Source: Odontocerum albicorne
Taxonomy: Eukaryota; Arthropoda; Insecta; Trichoptera; Odontoceridae
Direction: 5' to 3'
Length of the DNA: 64,000 nt
NCBI GenBank assembly: GCA_949825065.1
Contig: OX463854.1
Coordinates: 15,103,112-15,167,111, forward strand
Shown here piece after piece: positions 23,042 through 34,350 of the stretch (the stretch's first letter is position 1; each line of letters begins with the position of its first letter). The notes beneath the pieces are model-generated. The model was not told where the DNA came from. It did no database searches and worked only from the letters and a program-made list of their open reading frames with translations. The translations under genes and the position numbers were made by a program.

Positions 23042-23260
23042 TCAGCGATTTATTTTAGTTGCAGCACCGCATACAACGAGAAACAATTTGGATTTTGAAA
23101 GACCTTTTTCCAGGTCAATTAATTTCTGTTTCTGTAATTTGCATATGCCTGTAAGATCATTCGATTTAACAGCTTCAGATATATTTTTATCGCATTGTTT
23201 AAAAGAAAAGTTGTACACAGGGTCGCCGCGACAGGTAAAGCCGCCTGTGTGCATTCACCG
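23042..23260 (-). CDS. Unidentified ORF or exon remnant
   Basis: About 70 codons read MHTGGFTCRGDPVYNFS and then KQCDKNISEAVKSND, ending AATKINR. The composition (Cys pairs, Lys-rich helix, no low complexity) looks more protein-like than its surroundings. An AG acceptor-like site ('tgcacacag') just upstream would make it a terminal exon, though it lacks a good pyrimidine tract. I do not recognise the family. It could be a pseudogene or chance. Confidence 0.2.
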
Positions 23261-23847
23261 AAAATACCACCCCTATCCTTAGATGTTTTAAAATATTTTT
23301 TAAGCACCATTCTTCCTCTACCACAATTTCACTAATTTGGTCATGCTACATTTTTTCAGTCTTCTCAAACGTCTCATGTTATCGATTTTGTAAGCTTCTT
23401 TTTAATATTTTAAAATTTTATAGAATTAGAAAAAAAAGTTTCTTCAAAGCATTATATAGATTAAGCACAATTTAATCTAGTCTCTTGAAGTTTTCATAGA
23501 TTACAGGTAAAAAATCCCACTTAGATGTGAAACAATAAAAAAAGTCATTATACATTGAGAAATAAATAAAAAAATCCAGAAAAATTCCGAGAGAGAAAAC
23601 AAAATATGTTAAGAGTAACTAGGGTATGTCGTTCGCTATGAAGTTAATCAATGTGGAGCAAAATACTTATTTAAACCACTTTTTGTAGCAATTGAAATCT
23701 CAAAACGTCCAACTAAACGAAATGTTATATGAAACATCGCTAATCTAATTTAAAAAGTAGGTACTCGTTCAGCAATTCTTTACGTATTACGGGTTTAGCA
23801 ATAATACTTTTTTTTTTAAATTGTACTATGCACTGATATCGTAATTA

Positions 23848-25179
23848 ATAAAATCTGAAATAACTTGATGTACTATTAAAAAAATATAAACCTTAATGTG
23901 ATACGAAATCTGAAAAAAATCGAGAAATTTACAGACCAGAATCAAATAGGCGGGAAAAGTAATTGTACCGATCTCATGTGTACATGTTATTTGTGCGCTC
24001 ATAAGTTTTCAATCTCATTCTTTCGTATATTTTTCTAACGGTAGAGAGTGAGAAAAATATACATGAGACACACTGCGCTATGTGATATAGCCATAGCGAC
24101 TGAATCTATCATAAACAACTGTGCCAAAAAATAATGCTACACCTACAAATATATATTATAAGATTTAGGATTATATGGAACGTGCAATTTTAGTATTAAA
24201 TAATTATAATTTTCAGCTTCATAGAACCGGTGCATTATCGTGGTGCAGAATCATAACGCAACAATCAGCACTCCTCTAGTATTTTGGGGCCCTTTATATG
24301 ATTATTAAGGGCCCTTAACTCTAGGAGTGTTTTTTTCTGTCCGCCCTGATCAATTATTGACATATTGGGTATTTTACGTTTCAAATCCATGCAGATGTAT
24401 TTTGTAAATATGGTTAAAATTTATTTAGAAGCAGTAAAATTAAAGATTCAAACTATTAGAACATTTGAATCAACGCGATCGTTGTTAACTACGTCAATTC
24501 ATGTTTTGGGTCAATGAAAAGGTATTTACTAAATTTCGTTAAGATTAATTCTGAAAAATTCAAAAAGAGGCCCAAACTCTGGATTTGCTTTAACCTGTCA
24601 GGTCCTAAAATAACTCATCATTTCATACTTCAGAATAATGGAAAGAAAGTTGTAAAATTTGACTTATCTATTCAGAAGCATTGAAATGAAATATCATTCC
24701 ATGAACAAATAAATAATATTTTACTTTTATATAAACATGTGGATTAGGAAAAATGTAAAAAGTAGACAGGAAAAAAAAATCATTGGCATAAAAACGGTCT
24801 AAATATTTAATAATATAATTGCACGTTTAAATATATGTTCCATATAATTTGCTTTCCTTAATCTTACGATATATGTACATTTGTAGGTGTAGTATTATTT
24901 TTTGGCACTGTTGTTTATGGTAGATTCAGTCGCTGCGGCTATATCACATAGTGCAGTGTATTTCATGTATATTTGTCTCACTCTCTACCGTACGAAAATA
25001 TACGAATGAATGAGAGAGTGAAAACTTGTGAGCGCACAAATAACACGCACAAATGGGATCGGTACAAATAATTTTCCCGGGTGTTTAATTCTGGAACTGT
25101 CAATTTGTTGATTTCGTATCGCATTGAGGTTTATAAATTTGTTTTAATTTTATTTATTATCAAGTTTTATCAGATTTTA
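23848..25179. mobile_element. Long inverted-repeat element next to the GINS3 promoter
   Basis: Two arms of about 360 bases (23848-24210 and 24805-25179) are reverse complements at roughly 80 per cent by eye. Shared landmarks are 'acggtagagagtgag', 'ctatgtgatatagcc', 'gactgaatct' and 'ttatttgtgcgctca'. The spacer of about 600 bases is AT-rich and holds a small hairpin at 24270-24338 (cactcctctag against ctaggagtg). No transposase is present. It is probably a foldback or long-TIR DNA transposon. Confidence 0.75.
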
Positions 25180-25184
25180 TGTGT

Positions 25185-25303
25185 TCTTATTCATGTGTTT
25201 TATCTATAAAATCACTAAAAATCTTGTCGCCGTTGTTATCAGATCTTATTCATGTGTTTTATCTATAAAATCACTGAAAATCTTGCCGCTGTTTGAAGTT
25301 AAC
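25185..25303 (+). repeat. Two-unit 59-bp tandem repeat just upstream of GINS3, with TATA-like motif in each unit
   Basis: The block 'tcttattcatgtgttttatc' followed by 'tataaaatcact' occurs at 25185 and again at 25244, nearly identical. It ends about 45 bases before the GINS3 ATG, so it is in the promoter or 5' UTR. The TATA role is inference only. Confidence 0.75.
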
Positions 25304-25349
25304 AATTTCAGTAAGACTGTTATTGTAATCTGTATGAAATTGGCCAATA

Positions 25350-25455
25350 ATGAGTGTTCAGACAAGTTATTCTCCACATTATCTTTCTATTCAAGATATT
25401 TTAGCTACAAATGAACGGGTTCCTTGTAAATTTGTCAACGAATTACCTAGGATGG
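25350..25455 (+). CDS. GINS3: GINS3 exon 1
   Basis: Encodes residues 1-35 (MSVQTSYSPHYLSIQDIL...) and the first base of a Gly codon; donor GGTAAG at 25456. Confidence 0.93.
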
Positions 25456-28400
25456 GTAAGTTAAACTTGTACATTATATATTCTGATGTTATAATCATCG
25501 AACGTATCCAACCATGTGATAACTTTCGTTAAATCTGTCTCATCCTTATTTTATAGTTTAACTTTAGCACCTAGTGTTGGAGAATCGCTTATGTTAAACG
25601 AAAACCTTTGCAATATGTATATTGCTGTTGGATATTTCGAAAGTAATTCATATTTTTTAGTGTTGAAATGACAGTAAAACTAAGTTAAAATTCATATATA
25701 ACATACAAGGATAATAGTTAGTTGAGCAACCCTGCATCAATAAGTGGAAGGTTTTGATGTTGCAAAACAACTTGTATCTCATGCTACAAGTCAGTTCATG
25801 TTATTGATAAATGTTTAAGATTACTATCCCTTAAAATTCTCGATAAATTAATTCTCATTTTATATAAACATTGTATCACTTATAACAAATCTAAGTACTT
25901 TTCTGCCTACTTAAGATTCATATGCATTTTCTGCCTACTCAAAATTCATACGCATTTTCTGCTTCTAAAAATGATTTAAACTGGTATAGTTCAGAAAATC
26001 TAGGATGGGCCGTGTGGCGTTTTAAACGTCATGTCTCAAAGGGATGGGGTAAAACCTTTTTTTTTACAAATCGAATAGTTTTTTTATAAATCGTTAAATT
26101 GTTTTCCTCTAAACTGACGTTTTAATTCCTAATTTTCATTATACTGACTTTCTAATGTATTGTATGATTTGTATCTATCTTTAAATAGGCCATGATCCAC
26201 AATGAATTAATACTAATTACGAAAATTTCATTTTAGGCATAAAAAAATCGAAAATCTTATCGAATACCCCATCCCTAGCCAATGCAGACTAAGGTAGTGA
26301 CTTTTGACAAACATCACCAAATATTATTTGATTTTAACAAACTCCCACATTTTTGCTAATTTGTAATAAGATGTATTAATTTGTCATTATTGTTAGTTTT
26401 ATGTAATGTATTGACCTAAATAACTTGCTATTTATTAGAATCGAGGCTTATATTAAAGTTGATAAAATAATTAAAATTACTGAACGTCGTTACAAGGTTG
26501 TATTGGGGCAAATTTTTCAACTGTCAAAAGGACCCATCCTAGAATTTCCGAAGTATAGTAATGCACATTAAAATAATATGTCTTAAAAATAAGCTTCAAT
26601 TATCGCATTGATGGAACAATTAAATCATACAACTTTTTCCCTATAAAATCTAAAATATGTGTTCCATTGTTATCTACTTGACTAAATTTTGGTAATATTT
26701 TGTAACATAACTATGTACACATATGTATATTGAACTTAAAAATACATATTTTATAAATATAACATCAATTCGAACAATTAATTTGTGTTTATTACTACTG
26801 TTTTATTATATCTTCATATTGGTTTAAGATAAATTTTATGTAATAATTTTAAGTATTTAAATTATTTTGTCCTGTGTGCTATTGTTTACATGTTATGTAA
26901 AATACATTGTTGTCGTGAATCGAATAAATATGTGACGTTCATATATTTATTTAATTCATGACACGTTGCACAATCGGTGTCCATTAATATAATATTATAG
27001 CAAGAATCAACTATTATGCCTACGGTACTACGAAATTTGGAAGTAAAATGGTGATCCATCCAAGTAAAGGAGTGTTGTTCAATTCAGATCACCATCCTCA
27101 GATACGAGGTGTGGACTAGTAAAAGTAGAATGTGCCATATTTATGAAATTTCAGTTACAAACATACGAATATTCTATGAAACATCTCCAATCTTATTTGA
27201 AATGTGTATGTACGGGTTTGAAATGTGTGTAATACTTTGCATAGTACGTGTTTTGCTATAATAAGATTTATTAAATTTCAGGCTTTCTTGATTCATCATC
27301 TGACAATGAAAATTTAAGTGCAGGTACAAATATAGAACTTCCCTATTGGTTAGCGGAAGCCATGACTTCTAAGAAGCCACCGATGGCATCTGTAGAAGTA
27401 CCCAAAGTATACAAGGAGGCATATCGGGAAATTCTTAAAGCTGACGCATCTGTTGTGGACCTGCATAAGCTAGGAATGTTTTATTATGATTTTGGGAGTT
27501 ACATATCTTCATTTGATCTCAGAGGTGAAGTTGCTAATTCATTAGTTTTGGTAAGTAAAAATTTTTTAAATTATTCTCTTTGAATACAGTAAAACCTCGC
27601 TTAATGCAAATTCACTTTGCGTGAAAATTACTTTGCGTGAAAATTACTTAGATCCTTTGGACAGCTGGAAACGAGAGTGGCATAAGGTGGGTTTGAGAAA
27701 TAACCACGTAATATTGTATCCAATGATGGAGCAGCCTGGATTTCAGCTTGTTAGGAAGCTATGGAGCTACATCAACTAAATCTAATCTTTTCTGTCATTG
27801 TGTATAAGTGAGGTCTAAAGAAACCGCGAGTATGGAGAAGTGCAGACAAACGAATACATAACAAATATATTCCCCATTACGCCTTGCAAGAGGACATTTC
27901 TGAATTCAATTTATCAAGCTATTTCGAAGCTTTGACCTGACTGAGGAGTCTATCTGTGCCACTTGAACCCTATCACCATACGAAAATGTTGCCAACCCAC
28001 ATTTGCTATTGTTTTCATATCTAGGATATAAATAAACATATCTCATGTGTGTCCATTCACTTTTCTGAAGATGCTGTAGATTGAAACTGGTCAATGTTCA
28101 CATACTGAGTAGAATAAAATTTGCACTAAGTATTATCAGTTAAGCAGTTATCAAGAAATAAGGCAAATATTGTTTTTTGTATTTATGTTTTTCAACTTTG
28201 AATTGTGATGCAGTCGCTGGGAAGAAGATTTCTAGATAATGTGGTGTTAATGTGTCTTTACATGTAAATTTCACAGGTGTAACTCAGCTATTTCAGAACA
28301 GGAAATGGACCTAGTAAGATGGCTCAAGGACTAGAAGTTTTATGTAGAGTAGAATTTATGTAAATATTACATTGAAAGGGAAGATAAAAAGTCAGAGAAA

Positions 28401-29744
28401 TTATAGAAGTTGTATGGAGGTAGAAGAAGCGATGAATGTGTATCAAGATTGGAAGAAAGTTTGACACTCTCTTCTCTCTGCCTATTCTGACAGGGAAATG
28501 GCATGTTAGTACGTACGAGGGTCATCCAGAAAGTAAGGTTACAACATTTATGTAGGATCGAAAAATGCTTGTATTTAATTGAAATTCACAGGATACTTCA
28601 CAAATATATTAAACTATTTTTCAACGTAATCGCCGTCGAGATCGAGACATTTCTGTATTCGGGGCACCAGCTTTTGTATGCCAGTGTCATAGACCTCCGC
28701 CGCCAGCTCTTTCAGCCACTTCTTCACAGCTTCCTCGACCTCCTGATTGTTGGAAAATTGTTGGGGTGTAGTGACACACCCACGTCTCATCCCCCCTCAC
28801 GATAGAGTCCAAAAAAGCTTCTCCCTCCTGTACTAAACGATCCAAATATACACGCGCAGCGGTCACGCGATTTTGACGGTGCTCTGGTGTGAGCATTCTG
28901 GGCACCCATCTCGCACACAACTTCTTGTAACCAACTTTTTCCGACACGATATCACCAAGGATACTTCGAGAAATGTCAGTTAATTCTTCGTGAAGGTCGT
29001 CAAGCGTCACACGGCGGTCATTTCGCACTTGTTCTTCAATTTTTTGCACAAGTTCGTCAGAAATCACTGCCTTGCCCCGTTGTATTAGTACGGGCTTCTC
29101 TGAACAACCTAACCCACTTCGTGACATGTTGTCGACTCATCACATCACTACGATAAACTTCCACGAGCTTCTGATGGATATTCGCGGCGGTATTGTTCTG
29201 CAAAGTCAAAAAACGGATGACCGCGCGGATCTCGCACAGACGAGAGATGGCGGGAGCGCGCGACGACCTCTCCATCGGAAGAATTTATTGTGACTGAAAA
29301 AAATGGCCGACAAACACGCAGGACCAAACAAACTGACCGTTAGGATCCTCCCTATACTCCAGGTGCGCCAACTTCGAAACAAAAAATTTCCCCCTGTCTC
29401 AGAAGCCCTTGTAACCTTACATTCTAGATGACCCTCATATGTTATAAAAAATAAAAAAATGTACAATTCACAGTGATTATTCATAGTTTTTTGTAAACTT
29501 GATAAAACATTTTTTGCAGACTTTCCGCAACCGATTTCGCTACATAATGGATCTCAGTCAAAATGCACGTCCTGATGCAGTAGTTTCGAGTAGACTCGAG
29601 AGACTAGAACTGTCACTCTTGGCAAGTGGACAGCAAGCTGGAAAGTCTCTACGTAGCTGGTGCCGATATTCAGCTTCGCCCCTTCAGCCTGCACCGTTGC
29701 TCTCTAATCATCTTAAACGGAAGAGAACTGTAGACGGCGAGTAG
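25350..29744 (+). CDS. GINS3: GINS complex subunit 3 (Psf3), complete gene, three coding exons
   Basis: Exons 25350-25455, 27282-27550 and 29520-29744 join in frame to a 199-residue protein, close to the roughly 216 residues of human GINS3. Diagnostic stretches are YLSIQDILATNERVPC near the N-terminus, ELPYWLAEAM, VVDLHKLGMFYYDFGS and FRYIMDLSQNA, followed by the basic tail HLKRKRTVD. Psf3 is part of the GINS tetramer, which with Cdc45 and MCM2-7 forms the CMG replicative helicase in the nucleus. Splice sites are canonical: GTAAGT-type donors and tttcag/ttgcag acceptors. The start is the first ATG in context GCCAATAATGA. Intron 1 contains a MITE and intron 2 a dead antisense mariner. No disabling changes are seen. 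Confidence 0.95.
25985..26560. mobile_element. MITE family M, copy 1 (in GINS3 intron 1)
   Basis: The ends are inverted repeats: tagttcagaaaatctaggat on the left and 'atcctagaatttccgaagta' on the right. The whole 575 bases match 50656-51229 in the opposite orientation. It has no ORF. It is a non-autonomous DNA element of unknown superfamily, probably with a TA target. Confidence 0.8.
27282..27550 (+). CDS. GINS3: GINS3 exon 2
   Basis: Encodes 89 full codons, including ELPYWLAEAM, VYKEAYREILKADASVVDLH and the YDFGSYISSFDL helix. Acceptor tttcag at 27276-27281; donor GTAAGT at 27551, phase 0. Confidence 0.95.
27588..27680. repeat. Possible pogo/Tigger-like terminal fragment
   Basis: Right after exon 2, 'cagtaaaacctcgcttaatg' has the form of a pogo/Tigger terminal repeat. 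A short direct repeat (actttgcgtgaaaatt, twice) follows. The opposite end was not located. Confidence 0.35.
28300..28515 (+). repeat. LINE family T 3' tail, copy 1
   Basis: The stretch ends 'gacactctcttctctctgcc' and 'gacagggaaatggcatgtta' followed by 'gtacgta'. The same tail occurs at 58780-58830 and at the end of the larger relic 62000-62465. The mariner at 28516 is inserted into its terminal GTACGTA. Confidence 0.55.
28516..29437 (-). mobile_element. Mariner family F, internally deleted (in GINS3 intron 2)
   Basis: Inverted ends cgagggtcatccagaaagta and its complement are flanked by TA on both sides. On the minus strand the transposase shows EIRAVIRFLTLQNNTAANIH, a frameshift, then LARWVP-type text (KKLCARWVPRMLTPEHRQNR) and the first catalytic motif RGDETWVCHYTP. 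The sequence then jumps to the C-terminus (EVAERAGG in one frame, ending with a YVEK-like tail), deleting the second and third Asp blocks. It lies antisense to GINS3. The ends resemble those of family A. Confidence 0.85.
29520..29744 (+). CDS. GINS3: GINS3 exon 3 (terminal)
   Basis: Encodes 74 residues from TFRNRFRYIMDLSQNARP to KRTVDGE and a TAG stop. Acceptor tttttgcag at 29511-29519. Confidence 0.95.
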   Translation, partial: TFRNRFRYIMDLSQNARPDAVVSSRLERLELSLLASGQQAGKSLRSWCRYSASPLQPAPLLSNHLKRKRTVDGE

Positions 29745-29861
29745 GCAAGTTGTTCTTTTTGAGATAATGTACACTGTATGAGAGACAGATGTTAGAGGAA
29801 CAACAAAAAGAAAAATAGGCAAGATGCTTATATCATCTAAAAAAAAAAAACGTTCCTCCAA

Positions 29862-29867
29862 AATAAA
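29862..29867 (+). terminator. Putative GINS3 polyadenylation signal AATAAA
   Basis: AATAAA lies about 120 bases after the GINS3 stop codon. No cleavage site evidence is available from sequence alone. Confidence 0.45.
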
Positions 29868-30129
29868 ACATTTAAAATGTAATAGCATTTACAGTTCACT
29901 CATTCATATGGTACCCCATAACATATTAAAATTGATGATGTGAACATTTTAAAGAGCGTAGATGGGAGAAGATATTATCTTCGGGCACAATAATCGATCC
30001 TTCGGGTTAAGATCTACTGGTGTAGACATGTTACTTACAGTTCACCATCGTATGTATTGGAAATACTACTATAGGTGGACAGACAACACTTACACTCATC
30101 TAGCTGATTGTTACATGATGAACTCAAAT

Positions 30130-30232
30130 AAGATTGGGACCCATTTTCAGTTTTTTTGGTATAATTGGGAATCGAACCTAAAACACCCAATTGGAAGTCA
30201 AGTGTCTTACTAATGAAGCCATGGAGATCTTC
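30130..30232 (-). repeat. tRNA-derived SINE, family 1
   Basis: Minus-strand head 'ctccatggcttcattagtaa' with the B-box region 'ggttcgattcccaatt', then 'aaatgggtcccaatctt'. The tail is lost. Confidence 0.6.
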
Positions 30233-30399
30233 AGCTTTTACCTCCAGATAAATAGAGAAAATACATTTAAGAGAGAAGCTATCAAAAGGTCTGGGCTTAT
30301 CTCATAACATTCCCCCGTTCGAGATAAACCCCACCAATATAGGGCGATCCCTACCGCGATGACATCAGATGTTTTTCAGCTCACGCCCTTGTACATGTA

Positions 30400-31331
30400 C
30401 GAGGCGTATCCAGAAAGTAAGTGTACTGAGGCTTTCACGACCGGATGGATTTTATTTTCGACATGTTGGCTACACTTCCGTGTAGCCTGAACCTTCCCCT
30501 CCGCAACGAGACCGGTTCGAGGTCAGTACGTTGAGAAGTGTCGACGCGACAACACGTTTCGTGAAAAGTGTCAATCGAATCTCCCGCCAAGTTGAATCGA
30601 GTGGAGGCCGGGCAAGAGTTTTTGAGGCGCTGCAAACTCCATGGAGATGAATTTCTCCGCTCCATCGTTACTGGAGATGAAACTTGGGTTGCACACTACA
30701 CGCCTGAAATCAAAAGGCAGTCTCAACAGTGACGTCACACCTCTTCACCCTCCGCCAAAAAGTTCAAAACCACAATTTCAGCCAAGAAAATCATGGCATC
30801 CGTGTTTTGGGACTGTCAAGGCATAATTTTAATTGAATATATACCTCAAGGGGAGACCATCAACTCTGCAAGATACTGTGAAACCCTAAAAAAATTGCGG
30901 AGGGCGATTCAGAACAAGAGGAGAGGCATGCTGACAAAGGGAGTCTGCCTGCTGCACGACAATGACAGACGGAACTGCTCGCCTCGTTTAAATGGGATGT
31001 CCTGAACCATCCCGCGCATTCCCCTGACCTAGCACCTTCAGATTACTATCTCTTTACCTCCCTGAAGCTGCACATGGGTGGAAAAAGGTTTTCAACCGAC
31101 GAGGAGGTAAATGAGGAGGTGGAGAAGTGGACGGAGGCGTTGGCGGGAAACTACTTCGAGGAAGGCATCAAAAAGTTGATACCCCGCTTCACCACCTGCA
31201 TTGAGAGGAATGGCGACTATGTCGAAAAATAGCTTACATATGTACTACGGTAACCACGTAATTTTTTTGTTTAAATAAAAAAAATTGTAACCTACAAAAA
31301 TTCAGTACACTTAGTTTCTAGATATGCCTGG
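30400..31331 (+). mobile_element. Mariner family A, copy 2 (internally deleted, dead)
   Basis: Ends cgaggcgtatccagaaagta and the complement-like 'ctagatatgcctgg' are flanked by TA. The start region is kept for only a few codons and then joins directly to LNRVEAGQEF, so the whole DNA-binding half is missing. The second catalytic block is also damaged: 'cacgacaatgacagacgg' lacks about 30 bases relative to copy 3. The third block (PSDYYLF) remains. The junctions differ from copies 1 and 3. Confidence 0.85.
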
Positions 31332-31339
31332 TAGATCAA

Positions 31340-31943
31340 CACTTCCCTTACTGTGCTAAAAAATTACGCCAGTTACGGTGTTGGACACTGAGGGTACACT
31401 AAAAATGTATGTTTTAAATTAAAATTATGCAAAATCTATTAGTTTTTTTTTTTAATTAGCTATAAACATCATTTTATTGTGTAATAAAATGTCGAATAAT
31501 ATAAAATAAGTGTAAGAAATGATAAAATAATAGTTGAAACAGAAGTGACATTTCTATACGAATATAATTTTCCCACTGCGTCGTTCGGTCTGCGCAACGT
31601 TCAGAATGCGCATGACTGAAAAGAGGTCTCCAACCTTTTAACACTTCCCTTACTGTGCTAAAAAATTACGCCAGTAACGGCGTTGGACACTGAGGGTACA
31701 CTAAACATGTATGTTTCAAATTAAAATTATGCAAAATCTGCTAGGTCATTTTTTGTTATTAGCTATAAACATCATTTTATTATGTAATAAAATGTCGAAT
31801 AATATAAAATAAAGGTAAGAAATGATAAAATAAGAGCTAAAACAGAAAGGCATTTCTATAAGAATATTATTTTTACGCTGCGTCGTTCGGTCTGCGCAAC
31901 ATTCAGAATGCGCATGCGTGATAAGAGATTTCCAGCCTTTTAA
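31340..31943. repeat. 302-bp tandem duplication of a piggyBac end
   Basis: The unit beginning cacttcccttactgtgctaa at 31340 repeats from 31642 to about 31943, with landmarks 'cactgagggtacactaa', 'cgtcgttcggtctgcgcaac' and 'ccttttaa' in both units. The second unit is the left end of the piggyBac element below. The first is preceded by TCAA in place of TTAA. Confidence 0.85.
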
Positions 31944-34350
31944 TTTTTTTTCATAAAATTATACAATAAAATGTAGCGTGTATTTTTTTGGCAATAAAAC
32001 CATAATTCGAATAAAGACAATAAATAACATATAAACAAAATATAAAATGAATATATAAATTCAAAAATCAAGGTTTTAGGGCGAGAAATTTATATAGTAT
32101 AAACAAACACGAAATTCAAAATTATATTATACATAAACAAACACGAAATTCAAATCAATAAAATATATGCAATTTGGAAAATATAAACACTACAGAAAAT
32201 TTGAAAATAGGACAAACATATCATATAATATAATCAAAGTTTAATCCTGTGGAGAAAGTTATCGCAATTGGGGCATGAAACCACTTTTTTTTTTACTATA
32301 TTCTACGTACTAAACACGCAGGTGTTTGACAAATATTGCAGAATAGCCTGGTTTTTTTTCTCGAATGTTTTTAATAAAACCCACAACTTCCTCTTTTGAG
32401 GACCTCACGGGGTGCCAACAGGGTATTATTTACTAATGTTTCGGATATTGACTCGCCACAATATGTTAAAACTGTATTAAAAGCATCTTGTTGTTGCTAT
32501 TTTTCCTTTTTAAGATATTGGGCATTGCCAATTCCAAACTTAACTCTCTTGTGAAATGTTTTCGGTGGTATTAATTATTTTGTTTCCACTCTGGATATTT
32601 GTCTATCCATAAGAGGTATGCATTCAATGCAGCCATATCTATAATTTCCATAAAAAGACGGAAAGGCCATCTTCTCGTTTACCTTGAGCAAGAGTACTCT
32701 CAAGTAATTTGGTCTCCCGTATCTACTCCAATTTTCGTATTATTATAATGATGTATAATTACTATAGTGGCTTTTGTTTTTCTGAATAATCAATTTCTGC
32801 ATCATTGAATTGAGTGGATAATAATAATACTGCTTTATTTTTTGTGGTACACACGAAACAAGTATTTTATTTTCAGCTACTATGGATTGTTTTCTCTCTA
32901 GACGGTATAAATTCAAGTGAGATTACTCTTTTATTTTTTCGAAGCGTGCCAGTTAGAGTTAAACCTTTTAATAAAAGATTATCGGCTAATTTGATGGAGG
33001 TAATAAAAATACCTGTGGTTATCCTCCTGTTCGTGCCATACTGCGGTTGAACCATTTCTATAACTACTCAGTTACCTTGATTTATCTCTCTCTACGATTA
33101 TTTATCATACCAGAATAAGCCTGTAAATTTGTTATGCGTCATATGCCGCCGCAGTCGGCAGCAACCCAGATTTTGATGCCATATTTACCAAGTTTAGACT
33201 TCATGTACACGCGAAATGAACAATTCTCTCTAAAGTTTGGCAAACGTTCATCTACTGTTATATTCGAAGATGGAGAATAATTGCTTTTGCACATATCCAT
33301 AAACATTTTTGAAATCCACTTAATTGGTTCTAATTTATCTGAAAAAACCCTGATATCTCTCTTCTCGGGTTTCTTTATCATCAAAACGAATATGACTGTA
33401 AATATAGATGAATCTATCTCGAGACAGAGCTGTTGTGAAAAATGACTGGCAAAAGGGACTTTCACTTATCCACAATTCACTCAAAGATAGCTTTCGTGTT
33501 CGATTTCTGCCAGGTGCGAGCAATATTCCAATGAATTCATATAACTCGTCTTTTGATATTGGTTGGTTCTTTTCTGAATGAATTCGATTTAAATGACGAT
33601 TTGTTTCTTAAACATCACTTTTACCACCTCTTCATTTACAAACAGACAACACATATCTTTTATGGAATGTACATTTATACTTGAATTTCTCAGTCCAGAA
33701 TCTTCGATGAGAATATTTTATACCCGACCGATGCCTCGAAGATTGAGGTGGTACTCGTAATGAACTCCATTCGAATCCATGTTTTGATGTAAATAATATT
33801 TCTTCGTCTTCTTCACTCGTCTCCAAATCAGAATATACTTCATCCTGTACCTCGACAAAATCTTCTGATTCTGATATATTGCCTGTCGCCTTAAATTCCA
33901 AATCGCTATCATCGCCGTCGATATTTCCCGCCATCTCAATTATTATATTTTTGAAAATGAAATAATAAATAAAATGTACATTTATTATAAAAAGAGTAAT
34001 GGTACAATATAACATACCAGATAAAAAATGATAATAGAAAAAACATACGAGATAAAAATAAAAAATAACAATCAGGATTATAAAACTGGTGACGACCCCC
34101 TGGAACGGGCGCTATAAGAACTGTCAAAAAAGAATGAGTGTTTGACATTTCGTCAATTCGCGATTTAAAATCATTAATTTCTGTTGAATTAACTATGAAT
34201 GTTTTGTTTCCTAATGACATCATTCAAATCATAGAGGTTTCGATGAGGAATACATAAAGTATGAAGACCCTGCAAGCAGTATATTTCGAGAAATTAAATA
34301 AAATATAAGTCATGATCACTCGCTATCCATCACCGTACGGCAAGTGTTAA
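31638..34350 (-). mobile_element. piggyBac-like element, full length, inactive
   Basis: It is bounded by TTAA at 31638-31641 and TTAA at 34347-34350. The ends are imperfect inverted repeats: left CACTTCCCTTACTGTG, right (complement) CACTTGCCGTACGGTG. The size, about 2.7 kb, suits the superfamily. A minus-strand transposase pseudogene occupies 32497-33934. A 302-base duplicate of its left end lies just outside it. Confidence 0.8.
32497..33934 (-). pseudogene. piggyBac-like transposase pseudogene
   Basis: The product starts MAGNIDGDDSDLEF with the acidic N-terminus usual for the family. It continues through GRNRTRKLSLSELW, then SYIRFDD-type text, and NITVDERLPNFRENCSFRVY, which carries the first catalytic Asp, then KYGIKIWVAADCGG. 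Later blocks are FITSIKLADNLL, LTLTGTLRKNKRV and GVDTGDQ (third Asp). The block normally TTDN reads TTGI, so the second catalytic Asp is gone. Several frameshifts and stops separate these blocks. Confidence 0.85.

Noticed and set aside
24270..24338. Small hairpin as a separate terminator-like element
   Set aside because: It lies in the spacer of the long inverted-repeat element and no transcript ends there that the sequence can show.
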